Assembly: GCA_013331265.1 (NCBI GenBank)
Contig: DUGS01000158.1
Coordinates: 1 to 21,770 of the forward strand
Reading direction: 5' to 3'
Length of the DNA stretch: 21,770 nucleotides
Source of the DNA: Methanosarcina sp.
Lineage (GTDB): Archaea; Halobacteriota; Methanosarcinia; Methanosarcinales; Methanosarcinaceae
The position numbers were made by a program, and so were the translations under genes. The notes beneath the pieces were generated by a model that was not told where the DNA came from, searched no databases, and saw only the letters and a program-made list of their open reading frames with translations. This document shows positions 1-8,027 of this stretch, piece by piece; within the stretch, counting starts at the first letter, position 1, and every line of letters begins with the position of its first letter.

Positions 1-1
1 A

Positions 2-87
2 TTTCTTGTATATAAACCTTCTTATTGTTCTCCCACGCATTTGCGCCTTGTGAGAGGATACATACAAGGTGTTTCTTGTATATAAAC
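2..87 (+). repeat. Direct repeat of a TATA-containing 16-mer
   Basis: The 16-mer TTTCTTGTATATAAAC occurs at 2-17 and again exactly at 72-87. Each copy contains TATATAAA, a good archaeal TATA box. The second copy is also part of a small inverted repeat (ATACAAG at 62-68, CTTGTAT at 75-81, 6-nt loop). This could be a duplicated promoter or a pair of regulator sites. The window edge hides whatever precedes the first copy. Confidence 0.5.
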
Positions 88-164
88 GTTTTCCTTCAAA
101 GAAGGTTGAACAAATTTGAAAGATGAAAAAGTAATGGATAAAAGATTTCAAAGGAGTTGACCTT

Positions 165-257
165 TTGAATCCTTACCATTGTCCGTTTTTATTAGCGATA
201 ATTGTGAAACAAATCGCTCAGGCACTTTTTATTCCGTTTTTCAAGTTTCGTTTTTAA
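165..257 (+). CDS. Candidate 30-residue hydrophobic peptide (small ORF)
   Basis: A TTG codon at 165 opens a 30-residue frame ending in TAA at 255-257. An AAGGAG ribosome binding site lies at 151-156, eight bases upstream, and a TATA box lies at 79-86. The peptide is hydrophobic in the middle (FLLAIIVKQIAQALFIPFF), like one short membrane segment, with a basic aromatic tail. It contains several Leu, Ile and Val codons and precedes leuA, so a leader-peptide role is conceivable, but no attenuator structure was seen. No family is recognised. A chance ORF remains quite possible given its length and the TTG start. Confidence 0.25.
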   Translation: MNPYHCPFLLAIIVKQIAQALFIPFFKFRF

Positions 258-356
258 GTACCTGTTCAGTATTTCGAACACCGTTTTTCAAATTCCGTTT
301 TTCACCTTCGGGATGTCTTGTGACGCCCGAGAAGCAACCCTAGAATGGCACATATA

Positions 357-435
357 CTATAAATAGTTTTCTATTGAAAATTCGAAAAAGTTAAACTTCA
401 GCTAAACTTTAAAAAATATACATGATGTTTATATA
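357..435 (+). promoter_or_regulatory. Candidate leuA promoter region (two TATA-like boxes)
   Basis: CTATAAAT at 357-364 and TTTATATA at 428-435 both resemble archaeal TATA boxes. With the usual spacing of about 25 bases, the second predicts a transcript starting near 457-460 with a very short leader before the ATG at 471. The first would give a leader of about 80 nt. Which one is used cannot be told from sequence. Confidence 0.4.
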
Positions 436-470
436 CCAGAAGTATACATCCCCTTAGATGATTACTATGA

Positions 471-2021
471 ATGTACACACTGAAAGAAGGGATCGATTTT
501 TACATCGAGCCCATGCAGAATAAGAAAGTAACTGTTTTTGACACAACACTGCGTGACGGAGAACAGACCCCAGGCGTATCCCTGACTTCTACTCAGAAGC
601 TGGAAATTGCTCGTCAACTTGACAAACTCGGGGTAGACATAATAGAAGCCGGATTTCCCATATCTTCAGAAGGAGATAAAGAATCCGTAAAATCGATTTC
701 TAATGCCGGGCTTGATACCACAGTCTGCGGGCTTGCTCGTGTGCTGAAAAAAGACATCGATGCCTGTTTTGAAAGTGATGTTGCTCTTGTGCACACATTC
801 GTTCCGACTTCGGATGTACAACGGATCTATACAATTAAAAAGAGCCAGGAAGAAGTCATCCAGCTGGCTGTAGAAGCTGTCCAGTACATCAAAGACCACG
901 GACTGAAGTGCATGTTTTCTGCAATGGATGCCACAAGAACCGACCCTGCATATCTAATAGAGGTGTTCAAGGCGGTCCAGGAGGCAGGCTGCGACATCAT
1001 TAACGTACCGGATACTGTCGGTGTCATGGTTCCATCTGCAATGTACAGACAGATAAAAGACATTGCAGCCGAAATAACGATTCCGATAGACGTACACTGC
1101 CACAATGACTTCGGACTTGCAGTAGCAAACAGCCTTATGGCCGTTGAAGCCGGAGCATCTCAGGTACAGGTCACGGTAAACGGCATAGGAGAAAGGGCAG
1201 GAAATGCTGACCTTTCCCAGACAGTAATGAGCCTGACGTCAATCTACGGTGCAAAAACCAATATACGGACAGAATACCTCGTAGAAACCTCGAAAATGGT
1301 CGAAAACTATACCGGAATCAGGCTCCCGCCAAATACACCTGTAGTCGGGCAAAATGCCTTTTCCCACGAGTCGGGAATCCACAGTCAGGGAGTGCTTGAA
1401 AAATCCGATACTTTCGAACCCGGTATTATGACCCCGGAAATGGTCGGGCACAGGCGGCGCATTGTCCTTGGGAAACACACAGGCAAACATGCAGTCAAAC
1501 AGTCCCTTGAGTCTGCTGGCATAAAAACCAATGAAAAGCAGCTCGACGAGATTGTGTTCAGGATCAAAGAAATAGCAGATAAAGGAAAACAGATAACGGA
1601 TGCCGATCTCTATGCAGTCGCCTCTGCAGTGCTCGGAAAAGCAAGCTCTGATGAAGAGCTGATCAAACTCAAAGAAGTATCCGTCATGACAGGAAACATC
1701 ATCACACCCACGGCTGTGGTCAAGGCAGATATTGAAGGAAAAGAAATAATTGCAGCAAAAACCGGAGTTGGACCTGTAGATGCAGCCCTCAAAGCTGTAA
1801 GAGATATCCTGGGAGAGAGCAACCACTTCAAACTTCAGGAGTTTAGAATCGATGCTATCACCGGAGGAGCTGACGCTCTTGCCGATGTGTACATCGGTCT
1901 CGAAAACGAGAAAGGAAGGATTGTGACTGCAAGGTCCGCAAACCCGGATATAGTCATGGCTTCCGTGGAAGCCCTTGTAAACGCTATGAACCTGCTGTAT
2001 AAAAAGGAAGAAAAAAGCTAA
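471..2021 (+). CDS. leuA: 2-isopropylmalate synthase (LeuA-type acyltransferase)
   Basis: The family condenses acetyl-CoA with a 2-oxoacid; for LeuA the product is 2-isopropylmalate, the first committed step to leucine, made in the cytoplasm. The N-terminal HMGL-like TIM barrel shows the catalytic signature TTLRDGEQTPGV (about residues 25-36) and the metal-binding HCHNDFGLAVANS (H209, H211). The middle has the HESGIHSQGVL segment. The last 120 or so residues form the LeuA-type allosteric/dimer domain, ending in repeated Gly/Ala-rich strands. A length of 516 residues fits a LeuA with regulatory domain. The start at 471 is the most upstream; an ATG at 513 (MQNKKVTVFD) is a real alternative. Citramalate synthase (CimA) and homocitrate synthase share this architecture, so exact substrate is inferred. 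The gene stands alone with its own promoter and is not clustered with other leucine genes here. Confidence 0.85.
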   Translation: MYTLKEGIDFYIEPMQNKKVTVFDTTLRDGEQTPGVSLTSTQKLEIARQLDKLGVDIIEAGFPISSEGDKESVKSISNAGLDTTVCGLARVLKKDIDACFESDVALVHTFVPTSDVQRIYTIKKSQEEVIQLAVEAVQYIKDHGLKCMFSAMDATRTDPAYLIEVFKAVQEAGCDIINVPDTVGVMVPSAMYRQIKDIAAEITIPIDVHCHNDFGLAVANSLMAVEAGASQVQVTVNGIGERAGNADLSQTVMSLTSIYGAKTNIRTEYLVETSKMVENYTGIRLPPNTPVVGQNAFSHESGIHSQGVLEKSDTFEPGIMTPEMVGHRRRIVLGKHTGKHAVKQSLESAGIKTNEKQLDEIVFRIKEIADKGKQITDADLYAVASAVLGKASSDEELIKLKEVSVMTGNIITPTAVVKADIEGKEIIAAKTGVGPVDAALKAVRDILGESNHFKLQEFRIDAITGGADALADVYIGLENEKGRIVTARSANPDIVMASVEALVNAMNLLYKKEEKS

Positions 2022-2130
2022 AAAAGAACGAAAAAGAACGAAAAAGGGTTGAAGAGCCGGAAACTAATTCCGGAAATCCGAAAAACAATTTCGGGTCTAT
2101 CAGCTCAAAACCGGATAGGGTCTGGTGCCG
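2022..2130 (+). terminator. Hairpins and A-rich decamer repeats downstream of leuA
   Basis: Directly after the leuA stop the decamer AAAAAGAACG is repeated in tandem (about 2022-2046). It is followed by a perfect stem CCGGAA/TTCCGG around 2057-2073 with a 5-nt loop, and by a second, looser AACCGG/CCGGTT pairing around 2107-2133. These could act in 3'-end formation or mRNA stability. No clean stem-plus-T-run terminator is seen. Confidence 0.3.
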
Positions 2131-2184
2131 GTTCATTTTTCGGGTTTGTATTCCTCAAGTATGTATAAAGTAAAATAAAATGAA

Positions 2185-2967
2185 ATGGAATACAAACCCA
2201 TGCCTTATCCAATTTATCCAATCATTGATTCCCATTGTCACCTTGATTTTCCCAAATTCAATCCTGACCGGGAGGAGACTATCCTCCGTGCCCGGAAAGC
2301 AGGAGTTATCGGGATGATCAACTCCGGGATCTCACTCAAAGGAAACCGCATAAGCCTTGAACTTGCAGAGAAGAATGATGATATCCATGCCGCTCTGGGC
2401 TTGAGCCCTGATATCGGCAGGGAAGGCAGCGATAAAGATATAGAAGCTATCCTTGCCCAGATAGAAGCTAATGCCGGAAAAGCAGTGGGTATCGGAGAAA
2501 CCGGCCTGGACTTTCAGGACTGCAAAACAAATGAAGAACGTGAGAGGCAAACAGCAGCGTTCAAAAAAGTAATCGAGATTGCAAAAGACCTGGACAAACC
2601 TCTTGTGGTGCACGCCAGGCTGGCTGAAGCTGAAGTCCTGGAACTTGTCAGAGGTGTGGACACCGTAATTTATCACTGTTACAGCGGTCCTGTTGAGACA
2701 ATGAAGGAAATTGTAGATTCAGGATATTATATTTCCCTGGCAACACTCGTCTGTTTTTCCGAACACCACCAGGCCCTTGCAGCAGAAGTGCCTCCTGAAA
2801 ACCTGCTCCTGGAAACCGACAGCCCTTTTCTTTCCCCTCGCAGGGGCAGAAACGAACCTGCCTTCATTGTGGATTCGATTCCTATAGTAGCGAAAATTAA
2901 GGAAATGGAACCTGCAGAGATTGCTAAATTCGCAACCGAAAATGCACGCAGAGTATTCAAGATATAA
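2185..2967 (+). CDS. TatD-family metal-dependent hydrolase (putative DNase)
   Basis: TatD proteins are amidohydrolase-fold, metal-dependent enzymes with 3'-5' exonuclease or DNA/RNA processing activity in characterised members. Visible motifs are the metal-binding IDSHCHLDF near residue 15 (H17, H19), GETGLDFQD near 110, a VVHA histidine, YHCYSG, and the C-terminal LLLETDSPFLSP with the metal-binding Asp. The 260-residue length is usual for the family. ATG at 2185 was chosen; ATG at 2200 (MPYPIYP) would also leave every motif intact. A TATA-like GTATAAAG just upstream (about 2162-2169) predicts a leaderless or very short-leader transcript. The metallo-hydrolase gene follows after 73 bp on the same strand, so the two may be co-transcribed. 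The true substrate is not known. Confidence 0.85.
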   Translation: MEYKPMPYPIYPIIDSHCHLDFPKFNPDREETILRARKAGVIGMINSGISLKGNRISLELAEKNDDIHAALGLSPDIGREGSDKDIEAILAQIEANAGKAVGIGETGLDFQDCKTNEERERQTAAFKKVIEIAKDLDKPLVVHARLAEAEVLELVRGVDTVIYHCYSGPVETMKEIVDSGYYISLATLVCFSEHHQALAAEVPPENLLLETDSPFLSPRRGRNEPAFIVDSIPIVAKIKEMEPAEIAKFATENARRVFKI

Positions 2968-3040
2968 AGTTTTAAAGTAGTTATAGGAAAAAGAGCAGAA
3001 AGGAAAGAAAAAGCAGAAAAAGAGCAAAAGAGGAAGAAAT

Positions 3041-3682
3041 ATGGAAGTCCGGTACATTTGCCCTACAGCTTACGATTCCAGTGTCTACCTTGTAAACGGA
3101 AAAGTCCTCATCGATGCGGGAATGAACAGCGACCTGATCATTAAACAACTTGAGAAATACATCAAGCTTACAGACCTGAAACTTATCGTTCTGACTCACT
3201 GCCATTATGATCACACAGCAGCAGCAGCAGCAATTGTAGAAAAGAGTGGAGCAGAAGTCGGAATACATAAAGCCGATCTTGAAGGTGTAAACGACGAATA
3301 TCTGAGTGTTTCCGTGCTCTTTGGAGACCGCCCACCTGCTGTCAAACCTACAATTACATATGAAGAAGGGGACAAAATTGACATTGGAGACGGTGAATAC
3401 CTCGAAGTTATTCACACTCCGGGCCACTCAAAAGGAAGCATCTGCCTCTATGAGCCGGTTTCAAAGAGCCTCTTTTCCGGAGATACCGTATTTCCGGGAG
3501 GGGGATTTGGGAGAATGGATTTTGAAGGCTCAGTGCCTGACAGGATGCCTGGTTCTGTGGAAAAGCTTACAAAAATTGATGTAAAAACCCTGTACCCCGG
3601 TCACGGAGCTCCTACAGACAGGGATGGAAACAAACAGATTATGGCATCATACACGATGTTGAAAATGATGACAGGAGTATAA
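3041..3682 (+). CDS. MBL-fold metallo-hydrolase (glyoxalase II-like)
   Basis: This is a metallo-beta-lactamase-fold hydrolase. It shows the dinuclear zinc motif THCHYDH (H53, H55, D57, H58), a third metal histidine in HTPGHSKGS, the bridging Asp in LFSGDTVF and the last histidine in LYPGHGAP. At 213 residues it has only the core fold, without the extra C-terminal helical domain of true glyoxalase II, so thioester, phosphoester or other hydrolysis cannot be told apart. A GAGGA ribosome binding site at about 3029-3034 supports the ATG at 3041. An in-frame GCA run just after the metal motif encodes an alanine tract. It probably shares a transcript with the TatD-family gene upstream. Confidence 0.85.
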   Translation: MEVRYICPTAYDSSVYLVNGKVLIDAGMNSDLIIKQLEKYIKLTDLKLIVLTHCHYDHTAAAAAIVEKSGAEVGIHKADLEGVNDEYLSVSVLFGDRPPAVKPTITYEEGDKIDIGDGEYLEVIHTPGHSKGSICLYEPVSKSLFSGDTVFPGGGFGRMDFEGSVPDRMPGSVEKLTKIDVKTLYPGHGAPTDRDGNKQIMASYTMLKMMTGV

Positions 3683-3835
3683 AGGCTTCGCAGTCTGTAG
3701 AAAGAAAATTCTAGCCTGAAAACAATAGCGGATGTTTAAACCAAGTATGGGTATTAAAAAGTTTAGATGTTGGACAGATATTGAATAGATATTGGATACT
3801 GGAAATTAAAAAGGGCAGGAGCCCGGAAACAGAAT

Positions 3836-6115
3836 ATGGCAAAAGACACCTCAATAAAAAATACATCAGTTCCTGAAGGAAATAAAAAGTTTAGCAGGAA
3901 AAAACCAGATCGTGAAACAAATAAGAAGCAGAAGACAGAGACGGATAGAAAACCGGCTGGAGAAATGCATGGCAAGAAAACCAGCTCTTTCATCCCGAAA
4001 AAAGTAGAAATAGGAAAGGAAGTAAAATCCGGAGCAAAAGCCGCAAGAAAGCCCAAAAAAATGGAGCAGAGGGAAGCCTCAGCAAGAAAAGGAAAGAAAC
4101 CAGAAGTGAGGCCTGAAACCAGGACCGGAAAAAAAGAAAAAAAGCAGAAAAAAAGTTTTTCTCCATCTCTTCCTCTATCAAAATTTCTCCCGATGAGCCC
4201 TGAAGAAGTAAAAGCTCGCGGCTGGAAGGAACTGGATATAATCCTGGTTGCCGGAGACGCCTATGTAGACCATTCCAGTTTCGGGACTGCAATAATAGGA
4301 AGGGTCCTTGAAGACGCCGGCTTCAGGGTAGGAATAATTGCCCAGCCGCGCTGGGACAGCCCTGAAGACTTCAGAAAACTTGGAAAACCCAGGCTCTTTT
4401 TTTCCGTAAGCGCAGGAAACACTGACTCCATGGTAAGCAACCTGACCCCTGGACTTAAACCCCGGGATAAAGATGCATACTCCCCCGGAGGCAAAACAGG
4501 ACTTCGCCCTAATCGCGCCGTGATAATCTATTCAAACAGAATAAAAGAAGCCTTTCCTGATGTGCCTATAGTGCTCGGAGGAATTGAAGCTTCCCTGAGG
4601 CGCTTTGCTCATTATGATTATCTTTCGGATAAAGTAAGGCAGTCGATTCTGGCTGATGCCCCTGCAGACCTTATTGTATACGGCATGGGAGAACTCCAGA
4701 TTGTAGAAATTGCAAAGCGCCTTCAGGTAGGGGAGAATATTAAGGATATAAGGGATATCCCAGGCACAGTCTGGAAGATGGAAGTCAAAGCCTGGAAAGA
4801 GCTTAAAGAAAAGAGTAAAGGGACAGCCGAAGAACAGGATAGGCAGGAACAGGGTAAACAAGAGCAAAAAGAATCAGATGAGAGTGAATCTGGGAATACG
4901 GTTGAGGATATTCGGGATACAGCCCTGGAAGCAGCCAAATTTTTCAAGGAATACATCGAAATCCCTTCATTTTCTGAAGTTTCTCAGGATAAAGCGGCTT
5001 TTGCAAAGGCTTTCCGCACATACTTCCTGGAACAGAACCCTGTTACTGGAAAAGGCATTGTCCAGCCTCACCCGAAAACTATTATCGTACAGAACAGGCC
5101 AATGCGTCCCCTGACAGAAGCGGAACTTGACCATGTGTATGAACTGCCGTTCACAGGAGAAGCCCACCCTTCCTATACTGAACCCATACCTGCCCTTGAA
5201 ATGGTTAAATTCTCCCTGACAACGCACAGGGGCTGTTTCGGCGGCTGTGCCTTTTGTGCCATTACACAGCACCAGGGGCGCATGATTGCTAGCCGCAGCA
5301 TTGAGTCAGTCCTGCGGGAGGCAAAAAGGCTTACGGAAAAGCCGGATTTCAAAGGCATAATTAACGGAGTAGGAGGACCCACTGCGAATATGTACGGCAT
5401 GATGTGCAGGTCCTGGGAAAAGAAGGGGGCCTGCCTGGATAAAGCCTGCCTTTACCCGCGTATTTGCCCCGCTCTTGACACAAGCCATAAAAAACTGCTT
5501 GAATTGATGCAGCGCCTGCGCGAGCTTCCAGGGGTCAGGCAGGTCTTTACAGGTTACGGTGTGCGCTATGACCTTGCTCTTGAAGATGAGGAATATTTGG
5601 AAAAACTCTGCGCCCATCATATCAGCGGGCAGCTTAGGATTGCGCCTGAACATTTCTCAAGGCGAGTAACCGATGCAATGTCCAAGCCCGGAAAGGAAAT
5701 TTATGAGAAATTTGCAGACAGGTTTACTGTCTTTAACAAAAAATGCGGCAAGGAACAGTACATAGTAAACTACCTGATGTCGGGCCACCCGGGTTGCACT
5801 GTTAAAGATATGATCGAGATGGCAGAGTATGTGCGGGACCATGGAGGCTATACCGAACAGGTCCAGGACTTCACTCCAACCCCAATGACAGTGTCAACCT
5901 GCATGTATTACACAGGACTTGACCCGTTCACAGGCAAAAAAGTGTACGTTGCAAGGGACAAAAAAGAAAAAGCAATGCAACGAGCCCTTATGCATTACAG
6001 GAATCCTGCAAATTACGAGCTTGTTTATGAGGCTCTGGAAAAGGCAGGAAGGCTCGACCTTGTAGGAAACGCCCATAAGTGTTTGATAAGGAGAAAAGAA
6101 AAACAGCGAAAGTAA
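3836..6115 (+). CDS. YgiQ-family radical SAM protein (UPF0313) with basic N-terminal extension
   Basis: This is a radical S-adenosylmethionine enzyme of the YgiQ family, whose substrate is not established. The cluster-binding CX3CX2C motif is C467, C471, C474 in HRGCFGGCAFCAITQHQGR. The conserved family N-terminus (FLPMSPEEVKARGW, then VAGDAYVDHSSFG) begins only near residue 117. Before it lies a roughly 115-residue extension rich in Lys, Arg and Glu, probably disordered. A second charged insertion (Glu/Gln/Lys/Ser-rich) sits around residues 322-358. At 759 residues it is longer than many bacterial homologues for these two reasons. ATG at 3836 is used; an AGGAG lies about 15 bases upstream, which is rather far, so a later start is possible. 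The last 37 bases overlap the AT-rich gene that follows. Confidence 0.85.
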   Translation: MAKDTSIKNTSVPEGNKKFSRKKPDRETNKKQKTETDRKPAGEMHGKKTSSFIPKKVEIGKEVKSGAKAARKPKKMEQREASARKGKKPEVRPETRTGKKEKKQKKSFSPSLPLSKFLPMSPEEVKARGWKELDIILVAGDAYVDHSSFGTAIIGRVLEDAGFRVGIIAQPRWDSPEDFRKLGKPRLFFSVSAGNTDSMVSNLTPGLKPRDKDAYSPGGKTGLRPNRAVIIYSNRIKEAFPDVPIVLGGIEASLRRFAHYDYLSDKVRQSILADAPADLIVYGMGELQIVEIAKRLQVGENIKDIRDIPGTVWKMEVKAWKELKEKSKGTAEEQDRQEQGKQEQKESDESESGNTVEDIRDTALEAAKFFKEYIEIPSFSEVSQDKAAFAKAFRTYFLEQNPVTGKGIVQPHPKTIIVQNRPMRPLTEAELDHVYELPFTGEAHPSYTEPIPALEMVKFSLTTHRGCFGGCAFCAITQHQGRMIASRSIESVLREAKRLTEKPDFKGIINGVGGPTANMYGMMCRSWEKKGACLDKACLYPRICPALDTSHKKLLELMQRLRELPGVRQVFTGYGVRYDLALEDEEYLEKLCAHHISGQLRIAPEHFSRRVTDAMSKPGKEIYEKFADRFTVFNKKCGKEQYIVNYLMSGHPGCTVKDMIEMAEYVRDHGGYTEQVQDFTPTPMTVSTCMYYTGLDPFTGKKVYVARDKKEKAMQRALMHYRNPANYELVYEALEKAGRLDLVGNAHKCLIRRKEKQRK

Positions 6116-7797
6116 GCGACAAGGTAATCGGTGAAGGTAAAGTTGTTCGAAATGGTGAGATATTGCTCGAAATAAAAAATAGTGACTTAGAATGGGAAGT
6201 TCTTCAAGAACCACTTATAATTGAAGAAATAATTCCAAACGAATGTATACCAAAAAATTCTGTACGTATAGTAGTAGATAGAACTGATTCTTACCAGATA
6301 CAAGCCACTTTAACCGCCATCGAAGAACGCGGACTATTGACGACAGAAACAAACACAAAATGCTATACACGTTTATATGAAACATCTCCCGGAGAACATA
6401 TAGAACCTTTTGATATAGAAGGGAGAGATCAATATGGTTCAAAAATAGAATTAAAAGAATGCTATGTAACTCATATAAGTTCTCAAGAAAATAATTCAGA
6501 AAATTCAAAAAAAGTGGTAACATTCAATATTATAGTACATGAAATAAATATTGATAAAAATAGTGGTTATGATGCGTCTTGCTTATCAGAATGGTATCTA
6601 AATGGTCCAGATAAAGAAGTAATTTTTCCAAAAAAAACTTTAAGACTACATAAAGATTCTGATAAAATAGAGAGAAAAAGAGTTCCGATTGATATTACAC
6701 ATAACAAAGCCATAGAATTAATAATCCAAAACATTGGGTCTTCAGAGATGAGTAATGACTTTGCACTTGTAACCTTAGACGATATAAAATTTATAATTGC
6801 AAGAGTGCCAACCCATTTTGATCCTAAATGGTCAAGAAATATATGTATAGAATATAGAAAAGAGTTTGGTTTAATCCCTGATAGAGAAAAAAGAGAAGCT
6901 ATCAGTGAAATAGTTAGTTTTGTGTTAGGCACACAACTTTTGAATGTTGGATTTACAGAATATAATAATGAAGGGCAGACGTTGGCATATTTCGCGAAAC
7001 CTTCATGGGGAGGAGCGTACTCAAGATCAGCCTGTGAAAATATACCGCTGTCACCATTTAATTTAGGAATTAAGAGTACTAAAATTAATGAAGGAAAAAT
7101 TGAAGAATTACTGTGTGATCTTGTTCCTAAATATCTAAATAAAAGAGACAAGCTGGGGCTGAAAGAAGCTTTATGGAGATATTGGATATCAAGAGACACA
7201 CCACTTGGAACAAATCTTCCAGTTCTTTCCAGTTCTCTAGAACTTATAATGAATAAGTGGTTCAAGAGTGAAAATTCAAAAAGTAATGGATTCTGGATAC
7301 CAAATGAAGATTTCGAAGATATGATTAAGGAAAGTTTAAGCGTTGCTGAAAAAAAGATTGATGAGTATATAGAAAATAAGATTAAAAGCTTAGGTCCAGA
7401 AAACAGCGATTCATTGAAAGCTCAAGAAATTGGAGAGTTGAAAAAGCCAATAGTGAATAGTATATGTCATTCAAATGGAATGTCTATATCTAAGCAATAT
7501 CTAGCCTTTTTTAAAGAAATTGGACTTGAAAGTGGGACAGTTGAAGATAAAGCCATAAAGGCTAGGCATGCTATGGCACATGGCAATAAGATGGATGTTA
7601 AAGAATTTGAGAAGATGCAAGTGTATACTAGAGCTTATCAGACACTTTTTCATAGAGTATTCTTAAAAGTTTTAGGATATGAAGGAAGACATATCGATAG
7701 ATCGGTAATTGGGTTCCCAGAAAAAAATGTAAATTTACCATTAGGAAAAATAAACAAGCTGAATGTAGAAACTCCTGCTTTAATTTCTAAAAAATAA
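6079..7797 (+). CDS. Large HEPN-domain protein, candidate defence or toxin RNase
   Basis: The frame runs 572 codons from a GTG at 6079 inside the 3' end of ygiQ. Nothing in the N-terminal 400 residues is recognised with certainty; it looks like a beta-rich region (residues 1-200) followed by a mixed region with a conserved-looking FAKPSWGG. The C-terminal 150 residues are helical and contain AIKARHAMAHGNKM. R496 and H501 form the R-X4-H motif of HEPN ribonucleases, in the style of the Apea/abortive-infection HEPN group. HEPN proteins of this size act in phage defence or as toxins, so an RNA-cleaving immune role is inferred, not shown. The gene is much AT-richer than its neighbours (sampled 60-base lines 28-40% GC, against about 50% or more in ygiQ) and uses AGA and ATA freely, suggesting transfer. 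A TTG at 6163, preceded by GGTGAG, is a credible alternative start. Confidence 0.7.
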   Translation: MFDKEKRKTAKVSDKVIGEGKVVRNGEILLEIKNSDLEWEVLQEPLIIEEIIPNECIPKNSVRIVVDRTDSYQIQATLTAIEERGLLTTETNTKCYTRLYETSPGEHIEPFDIEGRDQYGSKIELKECYVTHISSQENNSENSKKVVTFNIIVHEINIDKNSGYDASCLSEWYLNGPDKEVIFPKKTLRLHKDSDKIERKRVPIDITHNKAIELIIQNIGSSEMSNDFALVTLDDIKFIIARVPTHFDPKWSRNICIEYRKEFGLIPDREKREAISEIVSFVLGTQLLNVGFTEYNNEGQTLAYFAKPSWGGAYSRSACENIPLSPFNLGIKSTKINEGKIEELLCDLVPKYLNKRDKLGLKEALWRYWISRDTPLGTNLPVLSSSLELIMNKWFKSENSKSNGFWIPNEDFEDMIKESLSVAEKKIDEYIENKIKSLGPENSDSLKAQEIGELKKPIVNSICHSNGMSISKQYLAFFKEIGLESGTVEDKAIKARHAMAHGNKMDVKEFEKMQVYTRAYQTLFHRVFLKVLGYEGRHIDRSVIGFPEKNVNLPLGKINKLNVETPALISKK

Positions 7798-7813
7798 GGT
7801 TATTTTGAAACGA

Positions 7814-7948
7814 GGCAGTGTCACGAATTTGCTATAAATTAGAAGTCAAACTTTTGTATACTCTGGTAAGAACTGAACTTCTGATATGAAATTTTCTACC
7901 CAATTACTTCTGAGATTTGTTATTTTACAGAAAATTATGCACACTGCC
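7814..7948. mobile_element. MITE-like segment with imperfect terminal inverted repeats
   Basis: The ends match as inverted repeats: GGCAGTGT at 7814-7821 against ACACTGCC at 7941-7948, perfect over 8 bases. After four mismatches a further AATTTnCT matches inward, so about 15 of 20 terminal bases agree. The 135-bp span has no ORF. This looks like a miniature or internally deleted transposable element. No clear target-site duplication is seen next to the ends. It lies immediately after the HEPN gene. Confidence 0.45.
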
Positions 7949-8027
7949 AAATCAGTCAATTATTCTTCCTTAAACCAGTTGTAAAAAACGCACGTAATCT
8001 TGATGTAAGCATGGATTGGATTCACCT

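Larger units (their letters stand above)
1..470. other. Upstream region of leuA, no large gene
   Basis: No large reading frame is visible. The region holds a duplicated TATA-containing 16-mer (2-17 and 72-87), one short ORF with a good ribosome binding site (165-257), several copies of the octamer CCGTTTTT (183, 234, 281, 295) and two TATA-like boxes nearer leuA (357-364 and 428-435). Two or more transcription starts are therefore plausible. The function of the pyrimidine-rich octamer repeats is unknown. Confidence 0.6.

Noticed and set aside
1239..1826. 195-codon minus-strand frame inside leuA
   Set aside because: Antisense shadow of a clear enzyme gene.
3205..3235. GCA triplet run in the metallo-hydrolase gene as a microsatellite of interest
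   Set aside because: Short, in frame, and encodes a harmless alanine stretch after the metal motif.
6567..7265. 232-codon minus-strand frame inside the HEPN gene
   Set aside because: Antisense to a better gene, no ribosome binding site or domain; arises from AT-rich codon bias.
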